Positions 46,223-55,883 are shown, counted from the stretch's first letter. The stretch: 64,000 nt of DNA from Blastomonas sp. SL216 (GCA_026625625.1 CP113055.1:2420501-2484500); one strand, 5' to 3'. Translations and numbers: made by a program. Notes: generated from the sequence alone by a model not told the origin.

Positions 46223-46548
46223 GCTGTGCTGCTCCCGACGATCATTGCGTTAACGCGCGCTCAATGCGGCATTTACGAAACGCTAACCAATAAGCTGCCG
46301 AATCACCAGTGCCGCAATCGCTGCGTCCCCCGGCGGGACGGTGGCGGGGCGCGGGGTTAAGGCACAAGATTAACGGCGGCGCGGCGGTCTGTGGCGGCAC
46401 ATATGGCTTGCTTATCAGCGGCCCTTCCCCTATATGGCCAGTCATCCCGACATGGTTGCTGAAACTTGACGGGCCGGAGCCAGACGGCCCCGGCACGAAC
46501 CAGCTTTTGCCGCCCTGCCGCCAAGACCATTTGCCAGAAAGCGCATCC
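46223..46548. other. Divergent intergenic region between L,D-transpeptidase gene and rimP
   Basis: About 325 bases. The plus-strand frame that continues upstream from rimP is open here but has no family similarity and no ribosome site, so it is treated as non-coding. It holds the probable operon promoter at 46408-46436. No riboswitch-like or attenuator structure was recognised. Confidence 0.55.
46408..46436 (+). promoter_or_regulatory. Probable sigma-70 type promoter of the rimP-nusA-infB operon
   Basis: TTGCTT and TATATG hexamers separated by exactly 17 bases, about 110 bases upstream of the probable rimP start and in the only substantial gap before the operon. Hexamers match the sigma-70 consensus in 4 of 6 positions each, so this is plausible but not proven. 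Confidence 0.45.
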
Positions 46549-47127
46549 TTGACCGATCTCGCCGCCGTCGCCGCTCTTGTCGAACCCGAAGCCCAGGCTC
46601 TCGGCTTTGACCTGGTGCGCGTGCATCTGTTCGGCGCGGGCGATGACCGGACGCTGCAGATCATGGCCGAACGGCCCGAAACCGGCCAGCTCAACATCGA
46701 CGATTGCGCCAGCCTGTCGCGCCGCATCTCGGAAGTGTTCGATGCGCTGGAAGAGGCAGGCAAGGACCCGGTGCCCGGATCGTACCGGCTCGAGGTCAGC
46801 TCGCCCGGCATTGATCGGCCGCTGACCCGGCTCAAGGATTACGGCAACTGGCTGGGCCATGAGGCGCGGCTGGTGCTGACCGAACCCGCACAGGGCCGCA
46901 AGCAGCTGACCGGCGATCTGCTCTCGCTCGAAGGCGAGATGATCACGGTGCAGGACAAGAAGGTGGGCGCGGTCTCCGTGCCGTTTGCCCAGGTGATCAG
47001 CGCCAAGCTGATGCTGACCAACAAGCTGATTGCCGCCACCCGTCCGCTGGACACCAGCGGCGTGGACGACATCGAAGAAATCGACGAAACCCCAGAACTT
47101 GAAGATCTCGAAGAACAGGAAGACTGA
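46549..47127 (+). CDS. rimP: Ribosome maturation factor RimP
   Basis: 192 residues if the TTG at 46549 is the start, which places the conserved LTDLAAVAALVEPEAQALGF at the N-terminus; a TTG at 46531 is an alternative and the ATG at 46309 would add 80 unrelated residues. RimP signatures: DLVRVHLFGAGDDRTLQIMA, DDCASLSRRISEVFDALE and YRLEVSSPGIDRPLTRLKDY. An acidic C-terminal tail (about 170-192) is typical of alphaproteobacterial forms. It assists 30S subunit assembly. First gene of the nusA-infB operon, two bases before nusA. Confidence 0.9.
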   Translation: MTDLAAVAALVEPEAQALGFDLVRVHLFGAGDDRTLQIMAERPETGQLNIDDCASLSRRISEVFDALEEAGKDPVPGSYRLEVSSPGIDRPLTRLKDYGNWLGHEARLVLTEPAQGRKQLTGDLLSLEGEMITVQDKKVGAVSVPFAQVISAKLMLTNKLIAATRPLDTSGVDDIEEIDETPELEDLEEQED

Positions 47128-47129
47128 TC

Positions 47130-48755
47130 ATGGCCAGCGCCATTTCCGCCAACAAGGCTGAACTTCTCGCCATCGCCAATTCGGTGGCGACGGAAAAGAT
47201 GATCGACAAGACCATCGTCCTCGAGGCGATGGAAGAAGCGATCCAGCGCGCGGCGCGGGCCCGTTACGGCGCGGAAAACGACATCCGCGCGAAGCTCGAT
47301 CCGGTCAGCGGCGATCTGCGCCTGTGGCGCGTCGTCGAGGTGGTCGAAACGGTCGAGGACTATTTCAAGCAGGTCGATGTCAAGCAGGCGCAGAAGCTGC
47401 AAAAGGGCGCTGTCGTCGGCGATTTCATCGTCGATCCGCTCCCCGCAGTGGACCTGGGCCGCATCGACGCGCAGGCCGCCAAGCAGGTGATCTTCCAGAA
47501 GGTCCGCGATGCCGAGCGCGAACGCCAGTTCGACGAGTTCAAGGACCGCGTGGGTGAAATCATCACTGGCGTCGTCAAGTCGGTCGAATTCGGCCATGTC
47601 ATCGTCAATCTGGGCCGCGCCGAAGGCGTGATCCGCCGCGAACAGCAGATCCCGCGCGAAGTTGCCCGCGTCGGCGACCGCATCCGCGCGATCATCCTCA
47701 ACGTCCGCCGCGAAAACCGTGGGCCGCAGATCTTCCTGAGCCGCGCGCATCCCGATTTCATGCGCAAGCTGTTCGAGCTGGAAGTGCCCGAAATCTACGA
47801 CGGCATCATCCAGATCAAGGCCGCTGCGCGCGATCCGGGCAGCCGCGCCAAGATCGGCGTGATCAGCTATGACAGCTCGATCGACCCGGTCGGCGCGTGC
47901 GTCGGCATGAAGGGCAGCCGCGTCCAGGCGGTCGTCCAGGAAATGCAGGGCGAGAAGATCGACATCATCCCCTGGTCGGAAGACACCGCGACCTTCGTCG
48001 TCAACGCGCTGCAGCCGGCCACCGTCAGCCGCGTGGTGATCGACGAGGAAGAAAGCCGCATCGAAGTCGTCGTTCCCGACGATCAGCTGTCGCTGGCCAT
48101 TGGCCGTCGCGGCCAGAACGTGCGGCTCGCCAGCCAGCTCACCGGCTCTGCCATCGACATCATGACCGAGGCGGAATCGAGCGAGAAGCGTCAGAAGGAA
48201 TTCACCGAGCGTTCGGAAATGTTCCAGAACGAGCTGGACGTCGATGAAACCCTGTCGCAGCTGCTGGTGGCCGAAGGGTTCAGCGAGCTCGAGGAAGTCG
48301 CCTATGTCTCGCCCGAGGAGCTTTCGACCATCGAAGGCTTTGACGAGGAACTGGCCGAAGAGCTGCAGAGCCGCGCCCAGGAAGCACTGGAACGCCGCGA
48401 GGAAGCCTCGCGTGAGGAACGCCGTGGTCTGGGCGTCGAAGATGCGCTGGCCGAGCTGCCGCACCTCACCGAAGCGATGCTGGTGACTTTGGGCAAGGCG
48501 GGGATCAAGACGCTCGACGATCTGGCCGATCTCGCCACCGACGAGCTGATCGCCAAGAAGCGTACCGAGCAGCGTCGCCGCGACAATTCGGCCCCTGCCA
48601 ACAAGCGGCCCGAGGACAAGGGCGGCGTTCTCGCCACCTATGGCCTGACCGAAGAGCAGGGCAACGAGATCATCATGGCCGCGCGCGCGCACTGGTTCGA
48701 GGACGAGGATGCGGGCGCCGATGGGGAGGACGCGCATGCGGAAACTTCCCAATGA
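47130..48755 (+). CDS. nusA: Transcription termination/antitermination protein NusA
   Basis: 541 residues. N-terminal RNA polymerase-binding domain (LEAMEEAIQRAARARYGAEN), S1 domain (about 135-200, EIITGVVKSVEFGHVIVNLG), two KH domains (YDSSIDPVGACVGMKGSRVQ, LSLAIGRRGQNVRLASQLTG), then alpha-proteobacterial C-terminal helix-hairpin-helix repeats (about 370-500). NusA controls pausing, termination and antitermination by RNA polymerase. The stop overlaps the start of the ylxR gene by 20 bases. Confidence 0.96.
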   Translation: MASAISANKAELLAIANSVATEKMIDKTIVLEAMEEAIQRAARARYGAENDIRAKLDPVSGDLRLWRVVEVVETVEDYFKQVDVKQAQKLQKGAVVGDFIVDPLPAVDLGRIDAQAAKQVIFQKVRDAERERQFDEFKDRVGEIITGVVKSVEFGHVIVNLGRAEGVIRREQQIPREVARVGDRIRAIILNVRRENRGPQIFLSRAHPDFMRKLFELEVPEIYDGIIQIKAAARDPGSRAKIGVISYDSSIDPVGACVGMKGSRVQAVVQEMQGEKIDIIPWSEDTATFVVNALQPATVSRVVIDEEESRIEVVVPDDQLSLAIGRRGQNVRLASQLTGSAIDIMTEAESSEKRQKEFTERSEMFQNELDVDETLSQLLVAEGFSELEEVAYVSPEELSTIEGFDEELAEELQSRAQEALERREEASREERRGLGVEDALAELPHLTEAMLVTLGKAGIKTLDDLADLATDELIAKKRTEQRRRDNSAPANKRPEDKGGVLATYGLTEEQGNEIIMAARAHWFEDEDAGADGEDAHAETSQ

Positions 48756-49446
48756 CACGGCCGGCGATCTTCTAACCGACGCTGCCTCCAACACTGCCGC
48801 CGACAAGGCGGATGGCCCGATCCGCCGCTGCATATTGAGCGGTGAGCGGGCGGAGCGTGACCAGCTGATCCGGCTTGCCATCAGCCCCGAGGGGCTGGTC
48901 GCGCCCGATGTCCGCGCGCGTGCCCCGGGGCGCGGCGCGTGGATCGGCGTGAACAGACCCGTGCTGGAAGAGGCCATTGCCAAGGGCCGGTTGAAGGCCG
49001 CGCTGGCGCGTGCGTTCAAGACCGGGCCGATCACGGTGCCCGACGACCTGCCCGGCATGATCGAGGAGGCGCTGACCCGCGCGCTGCTCGACCGGCTGGG
49101 TCTGGAAGCGCGATCGGGCACGCTGCTGACCGGATCGGACCGCATTGCCGAGGCAGCGCGGCGCGGCAAGGTGGAGATGCTGCTGCATGCCAGCGACGCC
49201 TCCGCCGATGGCAATGCCAAGCTGGACCAGGCCTGGCGCGTGGGCAGCGACAGCGAGGGCAGCGGTCAGCGTGGGGCTGTATTGCCTGTAGACCGCACCC
49301 GCCTGTCTGTGGCATTGGGGCGCGACAACGCGGTTCACGTGGCGCTGACCGATCATCGCGCCGCCGTGCGCATTGACCAGTTTCTTGGCCGATTGCTGCA
49401 TTTCCAAGGGGAGGGGGCCGTACCCGGCCCCGGCATGGCAACCTAG
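48736..49446 (+). CDS. YlxR (DUF448) - L7Ae-like RNA-binding fusion
   Basis: 236 residues from the ATG at 48736, inside the end of nusA. The DUF448/YlxR domain (about 30-110) carries RRCILSGERAERDQLIRLAI, APDVRARAPGRGAWIGVNRP and the basic KGRLKAALARAFK. A second domain (about 125-225) resembles the L7Ae/L30e fold that binds kink-turn RNA (LLTGSDRIAEAARRGKVEML, HASDASADGN). The fusion is common in alphaproteobacteria, always between nusA and infB. It is presumed to act on RNA or the ribosome; the exact role is unknown. Codon overlap indicates translational coupling. Confidence 0.88.
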   Translation: MRKLPNDTAGDLLTDAASNTAADKADGPIRRCILSGERAERDQLIRLAISPEGLVAPDVRARAPGRGAWIGVNRPVLEEAIAKGRLKAALARAFKTGPITVPDDLPGMIEEALTRALLDRLGLEARSGTLLTGSDRIAEAARRGKVEMLLHASDASADGNAKLDQAWRVGSDSEGSGQRGAVLPVDRTRLSVALGRDNAVHVALTDHRAAVRIDQFLGRLLHFQGEGAVPGPGMAT

Positions 49447-49539
49447 CGCGCCCCGGCGTGCGCGGAAGTGCCCCGCGCGGACCGGCGATGCCCCAGGTAT
49501 CGCCAGACGTGAGAGTTTATTGAGGATTGAGTCTGTTCG

Positions 49540-52113
49540 ATGAGTGAAGATACCGAAAACAAGCCGACACTGGGTCGCAAGCCTCTGGGGCTGAAGCGTT
49601 CTGTCGAGGCTGGCGAAGTCAAGCAGACGTTCAGCCATGGCCGCACCAACAAGGTCGTGGTCGAGGTGAAGCGCCGCAAGCTGGTCGGCAAGCCGGGCGA
49701 AGCGCCCGTCGCTGCCGCTCCTGCCCCTGCGCCCGCTCCGGCCCCCGCGCCCGCCCCGGCTGCAGCCCCTCCTCCGCCGCCGCGTCCGCAGCAGCCGGCC
49801 TCTCCGCTGAGCCGCCTGGAACTTCAGGAAAAGCTGCTGCGTGAGGCCGAGGAAGCCCGTCTGGCATCGCTGGAAGAAGCGCGTCGCCGCGAGACCGAGG
49901 AAAAGCAGCGCGCCGCCGAAGAAGCCCGCCGCAAGGCCGAGGAAGCCCGCAAGGCCGCTGCCGAACCCGCGCCCGCTCCGGCTGAGACCCCGGCCCCTGC
50001 CGCGCAGGATGCCGCTGCCGCCTCTACCGCCGAGCCGGCCACGACCGAAGCCAAGGCCGAAGCTGCACCTGCCCCGGCCGAAGCCGCCAAGCCCGCTGCC
50101 GAAGAAACCCGTGCTGCGCCGCCGCCGCGCCGTTTCACGCCGGTGGCCCCTGCCCCGCGTCCCGAGGTCAAGCCCAAGAAGACCGCCGGCGCCAAGGTGG
50201 TCGACAACCGCCGCCAGGCCGGCAAGCTCACCGTCAGCAAGGCGCTGAACGAAGGCGATGGCGGTGCGCGTGCGCGCAGCCTTGCTGCGCTCAAGCGTGC
50301 GCGTGAAAAGGAACGCCGTCTGCACATGGGCGGCCAGAGCCGCGATGCGCAGCCCAAGCAGGTGCGCGACGTTGTCGTGCCCGAGGCGATCACCGTTCAG
50401 GAACTGGCCAACCGCATGGCGGAAAAGGGCGCAGACCTGGTCAAGTCGCTGTTCAAGATGGGCATGATGGTCACCGTCAACCAGACGATCGATCAGGACA
50501 CCGCCGAACTGCTGGTCGAGGAATTCGGCCACAAGATCACCCGTGTGTCCGATTCCGACGTGGAAATTGATCACGAGGCCGATGTCGATGCCGTCGAAAC
50601 GCTGAAGCCGCGTGCGCCGGTGGTCACCATCATGGGCCATGTCGACCACGGCAAGACCAGCCTGCTCGATGCGCTGCGCGGCACCGATGTGGTGTCGGGC
50701 GAAGCAGGCGGCATCACCCAGCATATCGGCGCCTATCAGGTGCAGGTGAAGTCGGGCGACAAGGTCACCTTCCTCGATACGCCGGGCCACTCGGCCTTTA
50801 CCGAGATGCGCGCGCGCGGTGCCAATGTCACCGATATCGTCATCCTGGTGGTGGCGGCCGATGACGGCCTGATGCCGCAGACGATCGAGGCGATCAACCA
50901 CACCAAGGCCGCTGGCGTGCCGATGATCGTGGCGATCAACAAGGTCGACAAGGACGGTGCCAACCCGCAGAAGATCCGCGAACGCCTTCTCGAGCACGAG
51001 GTCATCGTGGAAGCGATGTCGGGCGATGTGCAGGACGTCGAGGTTTCCGCGCTCAAGAAGATCAATCTGGACGAGCTGGTCGACAAGATCCTGCTCCAGG
51101 CGGAACTGATGGAGCTCAAGGCCAATCCCAACCGCTCTGCCGAAGCCGTGGTGGTCGAGGCCAAGCTCGACAAGGGCCGCGGCCCGGTCGCGACCGTGCT
51201 GGTGCAGCGCGGAACGCTGAAGCGTGGCGACGTGTTCGTCGTCGGCGAACAGTCGGGCAAGGTCCGTGCGCTGATCAACGACAAGGGCAAGCAGGTGGGC
51301 GAAGCCGGCCCGTCGATCCCGGTGGAAGTGCTGGGCCTGACCGGCGTCCCGTCGGCAGGCGACAAGCTGACCGTGGTGGAGAACGAACAGCGTGCCCGCG
51401 AAGTCGCCGACTATCGCCGCCAGAAGGCGCTCGAAAAGCGCACGACGATGGCGCCTGCGAGCATCGACACGATGTTCTCGGCGCTCGCCGCCAACCGCGC
51501 CAAGGAATATCCGGTGCTGGTCAAGGGCGACGTGCAGGGTTCGGTCGAAGCCATTGTCGGATCGCTCAACAAGATCTCGACCGATGACATCAAGGCCCGC
51601 GTGCTGCATTCGGGCGTGGGTGCCATCACCGAGTCCGACGTGACGCTGGCCAAGGCCTCGAACGCGCCGATCATCGGCTTCAACGTGCGCGCCAATGCCC
51701 AGGCGCGGGCATTGGCCGAACGCGATGGCGTGCGGTTCAAATATTTCGACATCATCTATGACCTGCTGGACGACATCAAGGGCGAGATGGCAGGCGTGCT
51801 GGGTCCGGAGCGGATCGAAACCGTGGTTGGCCGTGCAGAGATCAAGGAGATCTTCCCTGCGGGCAAGAAGGACAAGGCAGCCGGTCTGCTCGTCACCGAC
51901 GGCGTCATGCGCAAGGGTCTGTATGCGCGCATCACCCGCGACGACGTTATCGTCAGCAAGACCAGCATCGCCTCGCTGCGCCGCTTCAAGGACGATGTGG
52001 CAGAGGTCCGTGCGGGTCTGGAATGCGGCGTCGTGCTGCAGGATACGAACGACATCAAGCCGGGCGATATCTTGGAGACGTTCGACGTCGAGATGCGCGA
52101 CCGCACGCTGTAA
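49540..52113 (+). CDS. infB: Translation initiation factor IF-2
   Basis: 857 residues. The N-terminus starts [20 protein letters not shown], followed by a long low-complexity region of Ala, Pro, Glu and Lys (about 60-230). Then come the IF2_N domain and the GTPase domain: P-loop GHVDHGKTS near residue 366, DTPGH switch II and NKVD. Beta-barrel domains II/III and the C-terminal fMet-tRNA-binding part ([18 protein letters not shown]) complete the protein. IF-2 places initiator tRNA on the 30S subunit. Part of the nusA operon; 93 bases after ylxR. Confidence 0.97.
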   Translation: MSEDTENKPTLGRKPLGLKRSVEAGEVKQTFSHGRTNKVVVEVKRRKLVGKPGEAPVAAAPAPAPAPAPAPAPAAAPPPPPRPQQPASPLSRLELQEKLLREAEEARLASLEEARRRETEEKQRAAEEARRKAEEARKAAAEPAPAPAETPAPAAQDAAAASTAEPATTEAKAEAAPAPAEAAKPAAEETRAAPPPRRFTPVAPAPRPEVKPKKTAGAKVVDNRRQAGKLTVSKALNEGDGGARARSLAALKRAREKERRLHMGGQSRDAQPKQVRDVVVPEAITVQELANRMAEKGADLVKSLFKMGMMVTVNQTIDQDTAELLVEEFGHKITRVSDSDVEIDHEADVDAVETLKPRAPVVTIMGHVDHGKTSLLDALRGTDVVSGEAGGITQHIGAYQVQVKSGDKVTFLDTPGHSAFTEMRARGANVTDIVILVVAADDGLMPQTIEAINHTKAAGVPMIVAINKVDKDGANPQKIRERLLEHEVIVEAMSGDVQDVEVSALKKINLDELVDKILLQAELMELKANPNRSAEAVVVEAKLDKGRGPVATVLVQRGTLKRGDVFVVGEQSGKVRALINDKGKQVGEAGPSIPVEVLGLTGVPSAGDKLTVVENEQRAREVADYRRQKALEKRTTMAPASIDTMFSALAANRAKEYPVLVKGDVQGSVEAIVGSLNKISTDDIKARVLHSGVGAITESDVTLAKASNAPIIGFNVRANAQARALAERDGVRFKYFDIIYDLLDDIKGEMAGVLGPERIETVVGRAEIKEIFPAGKKDKAAGLLVTDGVMRKGLYARITRDDVIVSKTSIASLRRFKDDVAEVRAGLECGVVLQDTNDIKPGDILETFDVEMRDRTL

Positions 52114-52169
52114 GGGCATGATCCCCGCCGTCCGGCATCGGTCGGCGGGGCATCGTGAAAGGGACGATC

Positions 52170-52580
52170 ATGGCCAGGCATAACGATACCGGCCCGGAAG
52201 GGCGTTCGGTCCGCGTGCTGCGCGTGGGCGAGCAGGTGCGGCACGTGCTGTCGGAACTGCTCGCGCGCGGCGAGGTACACGATGACGTGCTGACCTCCAC
52301 CACCGTCTCGGTGACCGAGGTGCGCATGTCGCCCGATCTGCGCCATGCCACCGTGTTCGTCAAACCGCTGCTGGGCAAGGACGAGGACGTGGTGCTCAAG
52401 GCGCTGCGCACCAACACGGCCTTCTTCCAGAAGGAAGTCGCCTCGCGCGTGCGCACCAAATACGCAGCCAAGCTCAAGTTCCTCGCCGATGACAGCTTCG
52501 ACACCGGCAGCCATATCGACAAGCTGCTGAGCGCGCCCAAGGTCGCGCAGGACCTGGGCAAGGACGACGCTGCAGATTGA
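52170..52580 (+). CDS. rbfA: 30S ribosome-binding factor RbfA
   Basis: 136 residues from the ATG at 52170 (AAGGGA seven bases upstream). KH-type Rbf[61 protein letters not shown] and [19 protein letters not shown]. It helps mature the 5' end of 16S rRNA. The stop codon lies inside the palindrome of the toxin-antitoxin promoter that follows, so the usual rbfA-truB continuity is broken here. Confidence 0.95.
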   Translation: MARHNDTGPEGRSVRVLRVGEQVRHVLSELLARGEVHDDVLTSTTVSVTEVRMSPDLRHATVFVKPLLGKDEDVVLKALRTNTAFFQKEVASRVRTKYAAKLKFLADDSFDTGSHIDKLLSAPKVAQDLGKDDAAD

Positions 52581-52605
52581 CGTCTTACCGGGTAAGACGT
52601 ATGTT
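52577..52605 (+). promoter_or_regulatory. Toxin-antitoxin promoter with autoregulatory palindrome, overlapping rbfA stop
   Basis: TTGACG (52577-52582) and TATGTT (52600-52605) are 17 bases apart. The spacer is filled by a perfect palindrome, 52580-52600, with 10-bp arms ACGTCTTACC and its complement around one base. A transcript would begin at or near 52612, the GTG start of the antitoxin, and no Shine-Dalgarno is present; this predicts a leaderless mRNA and repression by the AbrB-type antitoxin. Confidence 0.65.
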
Positions 52606-52611
52606 GGTCGC

Positions 52612-52893
52612 GTGAATGACATTACCCGCCTCTCCGCCAAAGGTCAGATCGTCATCCCCAAGGACGTTCGTGATCGTCTCGGCTGGGCGCAGGGCCATGA
52701 TCTGGAAGTCATCCAGATGGGCGACGGCGTCATGCTTCGGCCGGTCACCCGGACGCAGAGACTCTCGATCGAAGAAGCCACGCGAGAGCTGCGGCAGATA
52801 TACCGACACGAAGGCCCGCCGATCCCGATCGAGAAGCTGAGCTGGTCCCCGGATGTTGACGATCCCGACATGGACTTGGCTGTTCCGCGTTAA
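52612..52893 (+). CDS. vapB: AbrB/MazE-type antitoxin (VapB)
   Basis: 93 residues from the GTG at 52612. The N-terminal SpoVT-AbrB swapped-hairpin domain (about 2-45) has DITRLSAKGQIVIPKDVRDR and LGWAQGHDLEVIQMGDG; the C-terminal part (about 55-93) is acidic and probably wraps the toxin. No ribosome site precedes it, consistent with leaderless translation. The toxin gene starts 4 bases after its stop. It probably represses its own promoter through the palindrome at 52580-52600. Confidence 0.88.
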   Translation: MNDITRLSAKGQIVIPKDVRDRLGWAQGHDLEVIQMGDGVMLRPVTRTQRLSIEEATRELRQIYRHEGPPIPIEKLSWSPDVDDPDMDLAVPR

Positions 52894-52897
52894 GCCC

Positions 52898-53299
52898 GTG
52901 CGAGCCGTCGATACCAACATTCTGGCGCGCTGGCTGCTTGGCGATGATCCGCTCCAGTCGGCGCAGGCGGTGCAGCTGCTCAGCGAACCTGCCTATGTTT
53001 CATTGACAGTATTGACCGAGCTCGGTTGGGTGCTGGAAAAGGCTTTGCGCCTGCCCCGATCCGTTGTGGGCCGGATGCTGGAAAAGGTCGTCAGCCTGGA
53101 GCAGCTGCAGGTGGATAAGCAGCCATCCGTGCTCTGGGCCATCGACCGTTATCATCAAGGTGCGGACTGGGCGGACATGATGCATATCGTGGCCGCGTCC
53201 GGGGCTGCACCGGTTTTTGCAACCTTCGACCGACGCATCGCGCGCGATGCCGGAAATGCCAGCCCTGTCTCCGTCGAGACGCTTCGAAAAGTGCCCTGA
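52898..53299 (+). CDS. vapC: PIN-domain ribonuclease toxin (VapC)
   Basis: 133 residues from the GTG at 52898 (the frame is open farther upstream but the PIN fold begins MRAVDTNILARWL). The acidic catalytic residues D5, E41 (LTELGW), D93 (GADWADMMH) and D111 (ATFDRRI) are all present, so it should be an active Mg-dependent RNase, usually directed at tRNA or rRNA. The stop overlaps the tdk start (TGATG), which couples a toxin gene to an ordinary nucleotide-salvage gene. Confidence 0.9.
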   Translation: MRAVDTNILARWLLGDDPLQSAQAVQLLSEPAYVSLTVLTELGWVLEKALRLPRSVVGRMLEKVVSLEQLQVDKQPSVLWAIDRYHQGADWADMMHIVAASGAAPVFATFDRRIARDAGNASPVSVETLRKVP

Positions 53300-53874
53300 T
53301 GGCCAAGCTCTATTTCTACTACGCCTCGATGAACGCCGGCAAATCCTCCACCCTGTTGCAGGCGGCCTTCAACTATGCCGAACGGGGCATGCGCGCCATG
53401 CTGTGGACGGCGGCGCACGATGATCGCTACGGCACCGGGCAGATCACCTCGCGTATCGGCCTCAAGGCCCCGGCTCACCTGTTCGAGCTGCAGACGGACA
53501 TCTTCGCCGCAGTGGCGCTCGACCTTGCCTCTGCCCCGCTCGACTGCGTGCTGGTCGACGAGGCGCAGTTCCTCACCAAGGCGCAGGTGTTCCAGTGCGC
53601 GCGCATTTGCGACGAGCTCAAGATTCCCGTGCTCTGCTATGGCCTGCGCACCGATTTCCAGGCGGAGCTCTTCCCCGGCAGCGCGCAGCTGCTGGCCATG
53701 GCAGACCATCTGGTCGAGCTGAAGGCCGTGTGCGAATGCGGCGCCAAGGCGACGATGAACCTGCGGGTCGATGCGGCGGGCCATGCCGTCAAGCAGGGCG
53801 CGCAGACTGAGATCGGCGGCAACGACCGCTATATTGCCTTGTGCCGCAAGCATTTCATGGGCCGCTTGGCATGA
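53299..53874 (+). CDS. tdk: Thymidine kinase
   Basis: 191 residues, the usual length of type II thymidine kinase. P-loop YASMNAGKSSTLLQAAFNYA at the front, DEAQFLTKAQVFQ (Walker B), the thymidine lasso region KAVCECGAKATMNLRVDA with the zinc cysteines, and the end YIALCRKHF. It phosphorylates thymidine to dTMP for salvage. The start overlaps the toxin stop and the stop overlaps the acetyltransferase start (ATGA). Not normally part of the nusA-pnp operon. Confidence 0.95.
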   Translation: MAKLYFYYASMNAGKSSTLLQAAFNYAERGMRAMLWTAAHDDRYGTGQITSRIGLKAPAHLFELQTDIFAAVALDLASAPLDCVLVDEAQFLTKAQVFQCARICDELKIPVLCYGLRTDFQAELFPGSAQLLAMADHLVELKAVCECGAKATMNLRVDAAGHAVKQGAQTEIGGNDRYIALCRKHFMGRLA

Positions 53875-54416
53875 ACGCGTTGCGCACCGTGCTGACCGAT
53901 GGCGACTTGCGGCTGGAGCCGTTGGCCGACCATCATGTCGAGCCGCTGCGCGCAGCATGCGCGCGCGATACCGAAATCTGGGACATCTACCCCATTTCGA
54001 TGCTGGGCGAGCATTTCGACAAGGCGATGGAGGAATTCCACGCCACCACCAACTGGGTGCGCCTGGCCGTGCTGTGGCAGGGCGAGGTGATCGGCATGTC
54101 GAGCTATATCAACCCCGATGCGCGCAACCATGTCGTCGAGATCGGCGGTACCTATATCGAGCCGTCGGCGCGCGGCGCAGCGGGCATCAACACCCGCATG
54201 AAGCGGCTGATGATCGATCATGCCTTCGGGCAAGGCTTCACCCGGATCGAATTTCGCGTCGATGCCCGCAATCTGCGTAGCCAGGCCGCCGTGCGCAAGC
54301 TGGGCGCGGTGCATGAAGGCACGCTGCGCCGCAACCGCATCACCTGGACCGGCTATGTCCGCGATACCTGCGTGTTCGGCCTGCTGAACAGCGACTGGTC
54401 AGGCAGCAGCGCTTAG
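53871..54416 (+). CDS. GNAT family N-acetyltransferase (RimJ/RimL type)
   Basis: 181 residues from the ATG at 53871, overlapping tdk by 4 bases. Acetyltransf_3 type: LTDGDLRLEPLADHHVEPLR, VLWQGEVIGMSSYINPDARN, EIGGTYIEPSARGAAGINTR (acetyl-CoA loop) and the SQAAVRKLGAVHEGTLRRN end. Substrate unknown; such enzymes acetylate protein N-termini, lysines or small amines. Its 3' end overlaps the convergent phosphodiesterase gene by 18 bases. Confidence 0.9.
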   Translation: MNALRTVLTDGDLRLEPLADHHVEPLRAACARDTEIWDIYPISMLGEHFDKAMEEFHATTNWVRLAVLWQGEVIGMSSYINPDARNHVVEIGGTYIEPSARGAAGINTRMKRLMIDHAFGQGFTRIEFRVDARNLRSQAAVRKLGAVHEGTLRRNRITWTGYVRDTCVFGLLNSDWSGSSA

Positions 54417-55814
54417 GCTGAGCAGCCCCGCAAGCGACCGCCCGCGCCGCTCGCCGGGCGCTTCGGCAAGCTGCATCAGGTCGAGCATGGTCGGATAGAT
54501 ATCGAGGATCGATACCGGCTCGGCGTGGCGGACATGCTGGCCGCTGGCGATCCACAGCGAACCGGACGGGTGATGGCAGCCGCTCTTCACCCCTTCCATC
54601 GCATAGAGCAGCGACCCGATGCTCTGCGTCTCACCGGTCGCCCGATCGGTCATCGGGGTGTCGGCATCGATCTTCCAGCTGATCTGGCAGCCGAAATAGA
54701 GCGCATCGGCGTCGCCATCGTCACGTGCAGCAAAAACCTGATGCCCATCGGCCAGGCAGAACGCCTCGAGCCGGGCCTTGGCGGCTGCGCGCTGCTCCTG
54801 GTTGTCGAAGCGCAGCATATACTGGTGCGTCATGGTCGGATCGGCCGAGCGGCTCACGATACTGCAGCGCGCCAGGAACGCCTTGTGATCGCGCAGCCGC
54901 AGGAAATGCTGGCCGCCCTGGTTTTCATAGCGCGCAAAGGGCTGCTGGCTGAGCGCGGTCTGGAACACGATCAGCGCATCATGCTTTGCGGCCAGATCGA
55001 TGAACCGCCCGACCATCGCATCCATCGCGACATAGCCGTCGCGGATCGCGCTGGCATAACGGCTGATCTCGGCGGAATCGGGCTTCACCGTGAAGGCATC
55101 CGGATCCATGTGCCGCCAGTAGCTGTGCTGCAGATGCGCGACCGAATTGGCGAAGAAACTCGCGAAACGCGGACGGATGCGGCGGTAATAATGCGCAAAC
55201 ACGTCATATTGCAGCGCATCCAGGATCGCGACCCGGGCATGGCTGCCGGTGCTGCCCAGCCGCTCGCCGGCCAGCTGCGACGTGATGCGCAAAACCGTGG
55301 CGGGCGACAGCCCATGGGTCAGCGCAAAGCGCAGGAATGCGGCATAATCGCTGGCCGACAGCCGGTTTTCCGCATTGGAATATTCGCGGACATTGTGCCC
55401 GACAAAGCGGTTATAGATGTTGAGCTCGGGCGGGAAGGCATCTCCCTGCTCGCTCCACGGATCGCCGACATAGAGCGAACCCGGCCTGGAGAACGGCCGC
55501 GCATTCATGCTGGCAAAGTTCATCACCGCGCTGCCGGCATCGGACACCGCCTGCCATATGTCGCGATGGCCGGCACCGCGCCCATCGGTCAGGCGGAAGA
55601 CGCGGTGCTGATCATAAGCCAGGCCCGTATGGATCGAATACCACTGGATCCAGGGCTCGAGCTCTTCAGGGCTGGTGGTGTCCGCGTGCGTTTCGAACAC
55701 ATGGCTGCTGGCGCGCAGCTTGCGGAAATTCGGCAGCGAGCCATCCGCCATCCAGCGTTCCAGCAACGGCGCGCACAGTTCGTTGAGTTCGAGCGAGATA
55801 ATCGGGCGGGTCAT
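54399..55814 (-). CDS. Alkaline-phosphatase-superfamily phosphodiesterase/sulfatase-like protein
   Basis: 471 residues from the ATG at 55814, on the opposite strand to the surrounding operon. Alkaline phosphatase fold features: LELNELCAPLLERWMADGSL at the front, TSPEELEPWIQWYSIHTGLA, AHLQHSYWRHMDPDAF in the middle and, at the end, SGCHHPSGSLWIASGQHVRH with AEPVSILDIYPTMLDLM, which matches the C-terminal metal-His region of type I phosphodiesterases/nucleotide pyrophosphatases. No signal peptide is visible. The catalytic Ser/Thr could not be pinned from sequence alone. Probably a hydrolase of a phospho- or sulfo-ester; the substrate is unknown. Confidence 0.7.
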   Translation of the reverse strand: MTRPIISLELNELCAPLLERWMADGSLPNFRKLRASSHVFETHADTTSPEELEPWIQWYSIHTGLAYDQHRVFRLTDGRGAGHRDIWQAVSDAGSAVMNFASMNARPFSRPGSLYVGDPWSEQGDAFPPELNIYNRFVGHNVREYSNAENRLSASDYAAFLRFALTHGLSPATVLRITSQLAGERLGSTGSHARVAILDALQYDVFAHYYRRIRPRFASFFANSVAHLQHSYWRHMDPDAFTVKPDSAEISRYASAIRDGYVAMDAMVGRFIDLAAKHDALIVFQTALSQQPFARYENQGGQHFLRLRDHKAFLARCSIVSRSADPTMTHQYMLRFDNQEQRAAAKARLEAFCLADGHQVFAARDDGDADALYFGCQISWKIDADTPMTDRATGETQSIGSLLYAMEGVKSGCHHPSGSLWIASGQHVRHAEPVSILDIYPTMLDLMQLAEAPGERRGRSLAGLLSLSAAA

Positions 55815-55883
55815 GGCACCGGTAGCTAGCAAAGCCGTGTTGGCATTTGGTTAAGCGGCGCAAGGCTGCTAACGGGCGCGACG

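Noticed and set aside
46309-46548. Eighty-codon N-terminal extension of rimP
   Set aside because: No RimP similarity, Pro/Gly-rich and overlapping the promoter region; the conserved protein begins near 46549.
46838-49220. Minus-strand frame of 793 codons opposite nusA
   Set aside because: Shadow of nusA/ylxR; no start with a ribosome site and no recognisable domain.
48772-52119. 1115-codon minus-strand open frame opposite infB
   Set aside because: Shadow frame; low-complexity Gly/Arg/His product with no family features, and infB is unmistakable on the plus strand.
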